Source: Isoetes taiwanensis
Taxonomy: Eukaryota; Streptophyta; Lycopodiopsida; Isoetales; Isoetaceae
Direction of reading: 5' to 3'
DNA: 64,000 bases
Assembly: GCA_021234155.1 (NCBI GenBank)
Contig: JAJEKV010000062.1
Location: forward strand, 2,575,305-2,639,304
Position numbers and translations under genes: made by a program
Shown here: in pieces, positions 1 to 11,410 of the stretch
How positions within the stretch are numbered: position 1 is the first letter of the stretch
How the letters are laid out: each line of letters opens with the position of its first letter
Notes under the pieces: model-generated
Told to the model about the DNA's origin: nothing
The model's database searches: none
The model's input: only the letters and a program-made list of their open reading frames with translations

Positions 1-1330
1 AGTGTCTCCAAATACGCAGAGCGACAACTGCCAACAATTCCCCGGTCATGGGTAGGGTATCGCTGTTCCGTGTCGTTCATCTTCTTTGAATCATATGCAA
101 TAACTCTCCCTTCCTGCATTAGGACTCCACCGGTAGCAATCTTACTAGCATCGGTTGCCACTAGCTTATCCTTTTCAGGATCAGGCAATGTGAGGACTGG
201 TGTAGACGTTAAAGCATCCTTAAGCTTCTGAAACCCGACCTGGACTTTTGCTTTCCAATGTTCCATCCAATCCTTCACCTTCACGTGTTTTGTGAGATCA
301 GTAAGAGGTGCGGCAATCGTTGCAAAATCCTTAACGAATTTCCGATAATATCCCCGCTAGTCCCAAGAAACTTTGGACGCCCGAGACATTACCCTGAATA
401 GGCCAATCTCTTATCGCTTCTATCTTTTAAGGGATCCGTAGCAATTCCTCTCGCTGAAATAATATGTCCCGTGTAATCCACCTTGGGAGTGGCAAACTTG
501 CACTTGGAGAACTTGGCAAAAAGTCGATGACGCCCGAGCTTTGTAGGGCCAACCTAAGATGTTGTTCATGCTCCTTCAAAGTTTTACTATAGATGAGGAT
601 GTCGCCAAAGAAAATAACAACAAAGTCATCTAAGTATTGGCGAAGATATCATTCATCAAAGCGCATGAAAGTTGCGGGAGCATTAGTTAACCCAAAAGGC
701 ATAACGGTAAACTCATAATGCCCATATCTCGTGCGGCAGATTTATGGATGTCCTCCTCCTTTATTCTTATCCCATGGTAGCCAGAGCGTAAATCAATCTT
801 TTGAGAAATATTTGGCCCCTGCAACCGGGTCCATTAGATCATCCGCCCTAGGCAAAGCGTATCGATTCTTGATGGTATGCTTATTGAGCTGCCTATAATC
901 AATACACATCCTTAAAGAGCCATCCTTTTCTTAACAAAAGGATAGGGGCACCAAAAGGCTAAACACTAGGCCTAATGAAACCTAGGTTTAGGAGCTCCCG
1001 AAGTTGCTTCTTAAGCTCGCCAACTCGGGGACTCATACTGCACGGGCCTTACTAGTAGGCTTAGTACACGGTTCTAGAGCGATCTCACATTCGACCCCTC
1101 CGAAAGGAGGAAGCTTCAATCTCATCTCGAAAAAGATCACTATATTCTGGAGAAGGTTAGCAATCCCTTCCGCAAGGTGTCAATTATCCGCTTCTGGCTA
1201 ACATCCCACTCAATAGAGGCAAGTCTAATGATGCAAAGGAGCTTATCCTTAGCGTATAGCTTTATCTAACCGCTTGAGGGACATAGACCGGATAATAGGG
1301 TTGAATGGTTCACCTTTTATAGTTACGCCG
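1..1330 (-). pseudogene. Ty3/gypsy reverse transcriptase and RNase H (decayed, runs off left edge)
   Basis: Reading the minus strand from about 1300 down to 1 gives, across several frames, the order of a Ty3/gypsy pol. The clearest motif is the RT active site [17 protein letters not shown] at about 650-595 (YxDD box), preceded by [11 protein letters not shown] near 700-660. Downstream comes the GYYRKFVKDFATIAAPLTDL connection region (about 350-290) and an RNase H start with VATDAS and VIAYDSKKM followed by EQRYPTHDR (about 160-40). Many stops and frame changes are present, so the copy is dead. Integrase and the 3' LTR would lie left of the window. RT/RNase H copy element RNA into DNA in the cytoplasmic particle; family placement follows motif order and wording. 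Confidence 0.9.
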
Positions 1331-1337
1331 AGCTCCG

Positions 1338-1700
1338 TTAAGCGGCGTTGAAGGTAACCTCCCCGCTTTCGCCGCCTATATTGGCCTTTGCAAATGCCAA
1401 AAACTCCATCCCAACAATGAGATCATATTTGCCAATGTCCATTAGCTCGGCACCCAATGCAACCGTGCACCGCAACCGGCTGCATTTTAAAGTTAATGCG
1501 GCGCCATGTGTGTGCCTCGACCTTGCCACCGGCTAGCGTGAATCGGCTTTGGTCGGGATCTCAACGCTTCAAGCCGCAATACCGGCCATTCTAGGAGAAG
1601 CAAAATTATGTGTACTACCCGTATCCATCAAAATTATGAAAGGCTTATCGCCTACTTGGCCTATGGTAGAAATAACAATGAATATCGGTTTTCAAAGATT
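1338..1700 (-). pseudogene. Ty3/gypsy aspartic protease fragment
   Basis: The minus strand shows LMDTGSTHNFASPRMAG, with the retroviral-type catalytic triad Asp-Thr-Gly at 1625-1617, then a stop, then KYDLIVGMEFLAFAKANI, which matches the second conserved protease segment (YDVILGMDWL type). It lies just upstream (in element sense) of the RT and downstream of the gag-like region, the normal Ty3 order. One in-frame stop separates the halves, so it is not functional as it stands. In an active element this enzyme cuts the Gag-Pol polyprotein. Confidence 0.85.
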
Positions 1701-2199
1701 GCCGGTTCAATGGCTGCAAGAATATGAGACGACCGTGAATGTACTCGGAGCTTCGTCCTCGGCAAAAGGGTGTGGACTCAAGGTCATCCCAATCAAGGTC
1801 GGCCATGGCCAGTTAGGCGTCTGCGTGACATAAGGACGCTTAAGCATAAAGTGGCCGGTCGCATACATCCGTAGCATGCCTTATCTCGGGCCGGCTGTTC
1901 TCGAGCCTCTTTAGGAATAGACCGTAAAGGTTCAACTTCCTTGCCGACATTATTCTCTTTTATCGCGGCGTCTTTGAAGGTGACTCTCTTTTTAAATGCC
2001 CCGAGTGTTTTGTTGAGAGGGTCCCGGATGGGTGAACGCCCCTTGTAAGGGGGTACTGGTGAAGAATGTACGATGCCGGACGTTGGTAAGCCGGCCAGCG
2101 GTGTATCCTCTTCAAGGCTCAATGCCTTAGCCTCGACCTCACCAAGAATCGACTTGGGGTCTATGGCCTTAACCATTCGCTTAATGGAGGGGCCAACCC

Positions 2200-3009
2200 T
2201 TCAATGTAGCCCTCCACCGCCTCTTCTCATTCATACCCTACACATATAACCTCGCGCATGAACTCATCGGTGTAGGCTTGTAATCGACATTCCCTTCCTC
2301 GCTCTAGCCTATAGAAGGTTCTGATCTGTTGGCATTTGTGCGCATCGAGGCACATAATGCGACTTTAAAAGGCTTTGGCAAACTTTCTCCAGTTGCATGC
2401 CCCTATCCAAATGCTTGGCTCTAGCATAGCCCTTCCACCAAATACAGGCAAACTCTGTAAAGGTTTGTGGTGGCAACCTTTCCTGTATCCTTTTCGGTCA
2501 TGCCATAGGATTTTCCAAATTCCTTCATCTCGCCGAGCCGAGATTCGCATTCAGCCCCCTCTAGATTTTCCATCAAATTGAGCCAATTTCCTATTCTTCC
2601 ATATGCTAGTTATGGTCAGATCAACCGTCTTGCGGTACTCCTTATCTCGGGCTTTGCATGGCCCCCTGATGATGCCGATGATGCATGACACCGTGGCGGC
2701 GACTTTGAAGAGGTGGCACTGCCTCTAGAGGAGTCTCGTCGGCGTTTAGAGTGGGACCTCTTTCGCACGTGCAGTCTGACTAGTTCGTGGTGGGGGCTAC
2801 CGGCTGTGTGTAGGTGGGCTAGGTGGTAACGGAGGTAACTCCGGTGCATCTTGTTGTACATGCTGTGGTGGGTTAGCATGCAAGACGTAGGCCTGTAATT
2901 CGCCTAACTGTCTTTTCATCAGCATCAATTCTTGTTCGGGTGTTAACCGACCGGGCGTTTGAGGGTGTTCCGCCAGCGACATTGGCGTGCCTGCCTCTAT
3001 ATTAAACAT
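2200..3009 (-). pseudogene. Probable gag region of the Ty3/gypsy element
   Basis: A minus-strand ATG at 3009 opens a 70-codon frame with a short heptad-like stretch (ELMLMKRQLGELQAYVL) followed by a proline-rich segment (PELPPLPPSPP). Below it, broken frames down to about 2200 contain charged, gag-like wording, including LQAYTDEFMREVICVGYE near 2290-2230, a typical capsid C-terminal pattern. The position directly 5' of the protease supports gag. No zinc knuckle was recognised. Several frameshifts and stops show decay. Confidence 0.6.
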
Positions 3010-3382
3010 ACGATGATATAAGAAAGAGTACGATAACGATTAAGTGTTATAACAAAGTCATTCGAGTAGTATCAAGTAACACAAAGTGAACACGAAAAAA
3101 GGACGGAAGATTCAATTTACAAAGAGATAATTGGTTACATCAAAGAAGTTTATATGGAACACGCTTATAAACTTATAGTTATATAATATACAAAGAGGCC
3201 CGATACAAGCCATTTCCTAGCCATGGCGAAAGCATAGAAACACACAAAACCGGAAATTGTGGCTTAAGGGTTTGCGTGGGGATACATGGACGGCATAAGC
3301 GACACTTCTCACGCATACGACTCGGACGAAGCTTGTAGCGTGCCCAAGCTGGATAATAACGGGTTGATAATCCCAAGTGGGG

Positions 3383-3778
3383 CTAATAATCGAGGTTGAA
3401 GAGCCTTCGTAGTGCGTAGAAGATTTGCCAGAGATGATCATTAGCATCATCAAAAGCTTGATGTGGGGTCATATTCCAATAATCCCAAGTACGGGAAAGA
3501 GTCCATCTCAGATCATCGTAAGCACGTTCTCGAAGAAGAGTAACTACTTCCATGCCCTTGTCAGGATCATAAGGTTGTTCCGGGACCCTAAGCTCCCCTA
3601 TGTCATCGTCAACTTCCCGTTCAGGATACTCGTTGTACCGTTCCCCATAATCCTGTTCAGGAGGTCCCTGTTCATCCATTCTTATCAGATCGGTGATCCT
3701 GTCCTGGTATTCCTCAAGTGTTTCTTCTGCAAGACGACAGGAATAATTATATATACATTGAAAACCATTTCCTTCCAC
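3383..3778 (-). CDS. Hypothetical 131-aa ORF upstream of gag
   Basis: An uninterrupted minus-strand frame from ATG 3778 to 3383. The product is acidic (many Glu/Asp, PEQDYGERYNEYPE) and ends with an aromatic-rich segment (WTLSRTWDYWNMTPHQAFDDANDHLWQIF). I recognise no family. It lies between the gag region (below 3009) and another unknown ORF chain (3976-5443), all on the same strand, so it may be an extra ORF of the Ty3 element or a captured host piece. Its openness in otherwise broken surroundings may be chance. Confidence 0.3.
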   Translation of the reverse strand: MEGNGFQCIYNYSCRLAEETLEEYQDRITDLIRMDEQGPPEQDYGERYNEYPEREVDDDIGELRVPEQPYDPDKGMEVVTLLRERAYDDLRWTLSRTWDYWNMTPHQAFDDANDHLWQIFYALRRLFNLDY

Positions 3779-3975
3779 TGGAGCTTTAAGGAAAAATACT
3801 TAATCATTGAAAGGAGAAACAATGAAGTGGTTTTCAATAGTGCAAAAAAACATAAGAAGATATCCTGAATATATATAAAATTGAAAACAGTACATAGATT
3901 TTGGTGTTGGCCCACTAGAGGTAATGCCAATCAAAATTAACAAAATTCCATACGATGACCCAATGAAACCTAAAA

Positions 3976-5443
3976 CTAAGAGGTCGATCCGTCAACATCC
4001 TGTGTTTGAGTATCAAACTGGGGCTCTGGTCGATGTTGTAGGAGTAACACGCTAGGATTAACTGATGAGGCAGCTGATGAAGCTATTTCTGGAGGAACAT
4101 TTGTAGCCAATGGCGCCGCAACCAGCAGACTCATGTTCATCCAAGAACCAATCTCATGGTCAAACACTGCAATGGCAAGATCACGGTTCACTAAGATGAT
4201 CTGCTCAAGGTTAGGAGCTAATTTCTTGTGGCCCGCTGTGGTGGAAAGTGCCCTCAATGACCATCACCGCCTGCACTTCGAGGGCAATTGCCTTAGCAAA
4301 GAAGAGAACCTGTCTGCTTGTGAAAGCCGACAGGAAGAATCGAGTAATATGGCATTTCAACCCCTGAACCATCGGATGGGTTGAAGAGGCCAACTCGGAC
4401 TCCAAGTTTCGGGGCAGCTCCTCCTCCATGGCAAAATCCTTCTCTTCCTCGGCGTCGATCTCTCATCACATAAATCCTCCATGGTTGGGTCGTCCTCCCA
4501 AATTTTGACGACGGCGTCGTTGATGTTGGGCACGCGTGTGGCCCTCAGAGCACGGAAAGCCGATTCGAGGCGAAGATGGGGTACTCAATCATTAACCGGG
4601 CGCAAGGACAAGAGGGTGCTGATAGGCTCAACATCAAGAGGTTGATAGTTGAGCAAAATTGTATCTCCGGCGCATAATTAGGGCGAGAGTAATCAATGAA
4701 ATCATGTCGACCACGACAATATTCGCCACTCATAAAGAAGGTGAGCGGTCCTCCGCTTACCCTTATTTGCGATATGCCGATAGGCCCATTGAATGTCGCC
4801 GCCAGCAAGTAATCCCGATCCCCAACCTTAATGGTAGCAAAGCGAACTCAATCCCACAAGTGCTTGGCCCTTACTACGAGGTAAAGGCCTCTCTTTAGCT
4901 AACTCCTTCCACCGCATCTGAAATCAGCAAAGTTTATCTGCTTTCGTCCTCCTCGAATCTGGAGGAAGTGGGGCCTTAGCTTGCTCTAAAGCGGTGTCGG
5001 TTACCATCTACATACACGTCCATAATAAGAGCAAGGGCAACCGGGCTTCAAAGTATAGCCCATTAGAGCCACAATCGATAATGGGAGCGTGCTTAGCGCC
5101 GTCGATGATGCCCTTGAGGATGTCATAGCCGTGGACGATCATCTCCCAACATATGCTCCACAATATCCCCTGTGAAGATAAGGTTGGGGCGGTTCCCCAA
5201 AGAATTAAAGCTGGGCAATATTTCCCGATCATAGAACTCTACAAAGGTCGCATAGTCAGGGTGGGCGCGCATATTGTCGATGAGGTCGACTGAACTCTGC
5301 AGCATAGGATCCAAGAGAGGGTAAGGAACCTGGGGATCCCATTGCTCGCCTCCCATATACCATGCTAGGCGGCCAGCGTAGTCCATCACTGCAGGTGGAA
5401 GATGGGAGGAAGAAGGAAACAGGAGTAAGAAATGACTAACCAC
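3976..5443 (-). pseudogene. Broken unknown ORF chain (same strand as the Ty3 element)
   Basis: Four minus-strand open stretches (5443-5123, 5008-5232 overlapping frame, 4808-4545, 4429-3976) read like one decayed protein. Segments include AMDYAGRLAWYMGGEQWDPQ-like wording, HPDYATFVEFYDREILPSF, RFATIKVGDRDYLLAATFNGPIG and TFFMSGEYCRGRHDFIDY. The frames are joined only through stops and shifts. Composition is protein-like and non-repetitive, but no family is recognised. It may be the N-terminal part of an extended gag or a captured host gene. Confidence 0.35.
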
Positions 5444-5508
5444 GAAAAAAATGAATCGGTATTTAACTTGTTTGGAGCCGGCGTTCGCTCGAGGCCCGAC
5501 TCATCATC

Positions 5509-5523
5509 TCTTTTTTTTTTTTT

Positions 5524-5562
<39 letters not shown>
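5509..5562. repeat. Poly-T tract (poly-A on the minus strand)
   Basis: A run of T broken by one A, about 53 bases. It lies just right of the decayed minus-strand ORF chain. It may be a retroposed poly-A tail in minus orientation or slippage-expanded DNA; no target duplication was found to decide. Confidence 0.9.
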
Positions 5563-5567
<5 letters not shown>

Positions 5568-5677
5568 CAGGAAAATTCACAATTCAAAATAAGAAGTCAA
5601 AACAGTTTTGTATTTATATATCCTTATATATATACAATTATTTGGAGGTCTACCAACATGGTGTAGAGATTGATCTC

Positions 5678-5704
5678 GGCCGTCCATCTCTGAGATGGAC
5701 GGCC
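5678..5704. repeat. Perfect 13-bp hairpin with one-base centre
   Basis: GGCCGTCCATCTC is followed by one T and then its exact reverse complement GAGATGGACGGCC. The 27-bp palindrome is followed by a short minisatellite. It may be the tip or centre of a small foldback element, or a regulatory dyad; no coding context is visible. Confidence 0.9.
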
Positions 5705-5744
5705 CAGACGGTGCCACCTCGTAACACCCCAAGCATCCCCCCTT

Positions 5745-5960
5745 ATTTGGGGCTTTTAATCTGGGCCCTTGAAATTGGGGCATTTTATCTAGACCGTCGA
5801 TTAAAATTATTTGGGGCTTTTCATATGGGCCGTCGGATTAAAAGGGAAGGTCAAATCTTGGCCGTCAATTTTGGATGGGAAGTTGCAGGGAAGGTGATAG
5901 AATTGGGGCTTTTAATCCAGATCATTGGAATTGGGGCTTCTAAATCTCTTCCCTTGATTT
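5745..5960. repeat. Degenerate short tandem repeat (TTGGGGCTTTTAAT type)
   Basis: At least four copies of a motif close to TTGGGGCTTTTAATC, each followed by GGGCC- or GACCGTC-like sequence, occur at irregular 45-75-bp spacing. The stretch is non-coding in my reading, although it holds a chance open frame. Confidence 0.6.
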
Positions 5961-7048
5961 AAAAGTAATGGGCAAAGAAATTTAATGTCCACCTTCGATA
6001 TTTTCCACTTTTCTCCGTTCTCGGTTCCGGCTGGCTTGTGGTCGGGCCAAGTTTTCCCTTCCAAGGAAGGGGGTTTAAGGAATTTGCTAATCCGGTAAAG
6101 GTAAGTGTCTGCCAGAGGAGGCAGATGAGCCTGCCTGAGATGCGATCTGGACTGCCAAAGCCAAAGCTTAAGGCTGGCGCTATTTTTTTTATTGGCGAGC
6201 GAGTGAATGTGCATGACAGTCAGATCTTCAAGAAGGCTGCCGTAAGCCATGGTAAGCCATGGTAGACCTTAGTTACGTTGTACCCATATAATGCCAAGTG
6301 ACTATAGTTTTCCGCAGAGCACCGCCCATGGTTTCTTCCAAGCCCTGTCTTTCTCAAAAATGGCATTATCAACTCTCTGCTTTCTATTTTAACGTCCAGT
6401 AATACCGGCCCAGAAAAACTGGAATGGATTTTCCTTCTGATCCTTTAGTCTCGGTACATTTATCTGAGGTTTATTATTAATGATCGAGAAAACATTGTTG
6501 CATTGTTGCTCAAACATTGTTATTTGGGCTGGTCTTCCATTTTGCAATGAATCTGAGACCTCTGCGGGCTGTTATATGGTGTAAGAATGCTTAAAAAAGT
6601 AAGCCAGAATAAAGTGGAAACATGGAGCAGATGCGTTTATACCATTGTACTCTGTAAAGGAATGACCATAAGGAAATTTTCTTTTCTTTGGGTTTCATTC
6701 TCTGTTATTTATTTGGTTTTTCCCAAAGCTGCTGCTTTGGCTGTCGGCGCTCCGTCCACGATAAACAAAGAGGTCAGATGTGATTTTCTTACATTCAAAG
6801 CTGTGGTTTCTCCCTGTTTTTTACTGCATTGTGCAGATTGAGAAGTAAGGCATGTTGGCATTGCATCTAATGGTGCCAATATGTCATAAGCAAGCAGGGT
6901 TTTGGGCAAATTGTGGCATTCTTGTTGCATTATCCCATTCGTTTTTTGCAGTGGTAAGTTGCATCTGATGCCTGCATTGTCTAAAGTGTCCACGTTTTTC
7001 GGCTTCACCTACTGTTGTTTAACTAAATACTGCTGTTTATTTTACCAG

Positions 7049-8290
<1,242 letters not shown>

Positions 8291-8887
8291 TGAGGGGCAT
8301 TGTCAGAATTGCTTCTACACACAAAGACACATACTTGACTGACTTTCATTTAATGGGACAACATCTAGGGAATTGTTGTTCTTTGATGATGGCGATCGAA
8401 TAATTCTTTGCATTATTTTGATAATTGCATTTCGCAAAATCTGATTTTTTTTTATCACAGATCGTGTTTGTCTTTCTCCGATAAGTATTATGGCAACTGG
8501 TACATGGCAGAATGATGAGACTGAACTGGAATGTTTGGGATGCAATGCAAATCTGGATGATTGAAAATACGATTGAAATGATAAGCATGTTGAGATAATT
8601 TTGGAAGATAGAACGGACACGAGGGATTTTGATACACTTGCTTCACTAAAGAAATGGGGCTTTATTGGTATCTTTCTTTCCTCAGCCATTTCTTTCAGTT
8701 GCCATGCTTCAGTTTAATACATCAGGGTAGAATATTATATTGTTCTTTGCTGAGGTTGTACGGTGTTATGGAACTTATGCAGATTAAAGGATGGATAGGA
8801 ATCTAAACCCATCTTGATCAGAACAAAGTTATGCCAAGATTGACAAGGGACTTTTTGTGGTTTGCGCATTCTTGGCATGACTCCCGT

Positions 8888-11410
8888 AGTGTGAATTGGC
8901 CCTTGAGAAGGAGAAAGCTGAGATGGAGGCAAGGAAGCATGAAATTATAAGGCTGGCTGATATATCACAGCTTGCAAAGGAAAAGGTGTTCTTTTACCCA
9001 GAGGTTTCACGTGCAGGAAATGAGATCGAGATATTTTTGAACTGGAGATTGTCAGCATTGGCCAATAGGGATAATGTTCAAATCATGGAGGCATTTAATA
9101 ATTGGAAATGGGAATCTTTTGTTGTCAAGTTGCAAAAATGCAATATTCAAGGGGATTGGTGGTCATGTAAACTTAGTATTCCAAAAGAAGCATTTAAGCT
9201 AGATTTTGTATTCTTTGACGGTGAGAATGTTTATGAAAACAATTCAATGAAGGAATTCTCTGTTTTAGTGGACGGTGGTGTGACAGAGGAAGACAGAGAG
9301 AGATCGTATTACTGCGGAAAAATGCAAGATCGCAGAAGAGAAGGCAGCTGAGCAGGTTGACAGAGCTGAAGCAAAAAGATTGGCAAATGAACAAAGAGAG
9401 AGAACACAGGCAGCATTTCAAAAAGCAGTTACTCATGCCGATGGTTTGTGAAGGATTGAACCATTAAGTTTCACTGCTTCTGACACCATTAAGCTATTCT
9501 ATAACCGCAGTTTCCGTCCACTTTCTTCAAGTTCAGAAGTGTGGATCCATGGTGGTTATAACAATTGGCAGGAAATGGTATCTAGTAAAGAAGCTCTCAC
9601 CTACCGTGTCAGAGGGCTTTATGTACGAAAGATAATAAAAATGTAATGCTTTATGTCAAATGGGGCCAATTCTGCACTGATAGGTTCAGATACTCTACTG
9701 CCTCACATCTAGAACATTGTTTCACAGATCCTGAAAGGAAGACACTGCAGAATGCTTTTATACTTGATTGGGTCTTTGCTGATGGACCGCCTGAAAGAGC
9801 AGCTGTCTATGATAATAACGCTTATCAGGATTTCCATGCCTTGGTACCTATGTCAGTTCCGGAGGCGCAATACTGGGCAGAAGTTGAAGATAAGCTTTTT
9901 AAAAGCTTACAAGAAGAGAGGAGAAAGAGAGATGAAGCAATTCAGAGAAAAGTAAGTTGTTTCTACCATGTAGCCTAAATTCAGTTTGTAGAATCTTGCT
10001 AATGCTAGAGCAATTGGTTTTTGTGATATAATCATATAAACCAAATGGCATACTACTATGAAAAAAGATGGCCCATGGCTGAGACAAAGTGGGCTTTCAT
10101 TATATAACCTAGTGTAACCCTTTTGCCTGAAGATCGAAATGAGCTCAGAAAAGAATGACATTATTTAAGATAAATGAGAGTGTCTACATTCAATCATAAA
10201 TTTAGTGGAAAAATAAAGTATATTAAGAGAGACATTCCTGCTTATAAAGTAAATCTGCAGTCAGCCGAATTACATAAATCAGGGCATTATGTCATAAGCA
10301 GGAAAATTACTATAAAATCCTCCCCTTACTTAGCTAACAGCTTAGAGATAAGGGTGGGAGTGCCGTTGATATCTGGATCAACTTAATATATAGGTTGATG
10401 AGACAGTACAGAAGAAGCAAGCAACTTCTATAATAATGTGTCCATCTGAGATCCATCAGAACATATCAAGCACCAGAGTGTCAGTATGATGTCCATTCTC
10501 AACCAAAATATGTAAAACAGTCATATTTATAACTATGTTCTACCTTTCTTTTCCTAATGTATTATGGCTCGTATCTTTTGCACCTTAGGATTGATACTAG
10601 AATAGGGATTTGCAGACTATGATCTTTTGTTCTTCATTTGGGCCAGTCATCTTCATTGATGCTCTCTCCTTTTCTCCATCCCGTGCAATCCTTTTTACCA
10701 TCCTGGAAGGCTTTACTTGAAGATCAGCCCTAAGGATAACAATGGCAGGTCAATCATATCCTCGTGTTGATGCCCGTTGATGGGGTCACTTTCCATGCCT
10801 GGTAACTGTTATTAGTGGCCATAGAGACCTTATATGGATGAAGCCTTTCCCCTGCTTGCGTAACAAAAATGGTGATTGTCTTTCCTCCTGACTTTTAACT
10901 AATCTCCGGCTTTTAACATTATTTACTAGGCTGAATTGAAGCTTCGTGCAAAAGCTATTTTGAAGGAGAAAACATAGAAGAGGTTTTTACAGTCACAGTC
11001 TCATATATTTTACACAGATCCTGTTGATATTAAAGCAGGCTCAGATGTCTGTTTATTCTACAATCCTTCAAATACAGTCTTGAATGGGAGGCAAGAAGTT
11101 CGGCTTAGATGTTCATTCAACCGATGGACGCACCGGCGTGGTTGTTTGGCACCATCGAAAATGGAACCTGTTAAAAATAGCTCACATATGAAAGCAACAG
11201 GTCAGGAAGATTGTCTTTGTTTGTCATAATGTAACATATTGCTTACAAGCACTTTTTATGCAGTGAAAGTGCCAAAAGATGCATATATGATGGATTTTGT
11301 TTTTTCTGAAAGAAGGGACGAACATGGTGGACTGTATGACAACAGGGGTGGCTTAGATTATCACATTCCTGTGATTGGAGGCATGGTGAAAGAACCACCC
11401 ATGTTTGTCT
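8888..11410 (+). pseudogene. SS3: Starch synthase III CBM53 region, catalytic domain absent (decayed)
   Basis: The plus strand encodes the coiled, charged linker and three tandem CBM53 starch-binding repeats of plant starch synthase III. Repeat 1: 8960-9300 (IEIFLNWRLSALANRDN, EAFNNWKWESF, LDFVFFDGENVYENNS). Repeat 2: about 9430-9950 (KLFYNRSFRPL, EVWIHGGYNNW, LDWVFADGPPERAAVYDNN, YQDFHALVPMSVPEAQYW). Repeat 3: 10930-11200 and 11264-11400 (VCLFYNPSNTVLNGRQEV, YMMDFVFSERRDEHGGLYD, DYHIPVIGGMVKEPP). Introns at about 9952-10929 and 11201-11263 have GT-AG ends. Frameshifts near 9300 and in 9600-9650, a stop near 9450 and one near 10977 break it. After GGMVKEPPM the match ends exactly where the GT5 glycosyltransferase should start, so no synthase activity is possible. 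Confidence 0.9.

Noticed and set aside
5432-5962. 176-aa plus-strand ORF
   Set aside because: Its middle is a Phe run from the poly-T tract and its end is minisatellite; no protein-like composition.
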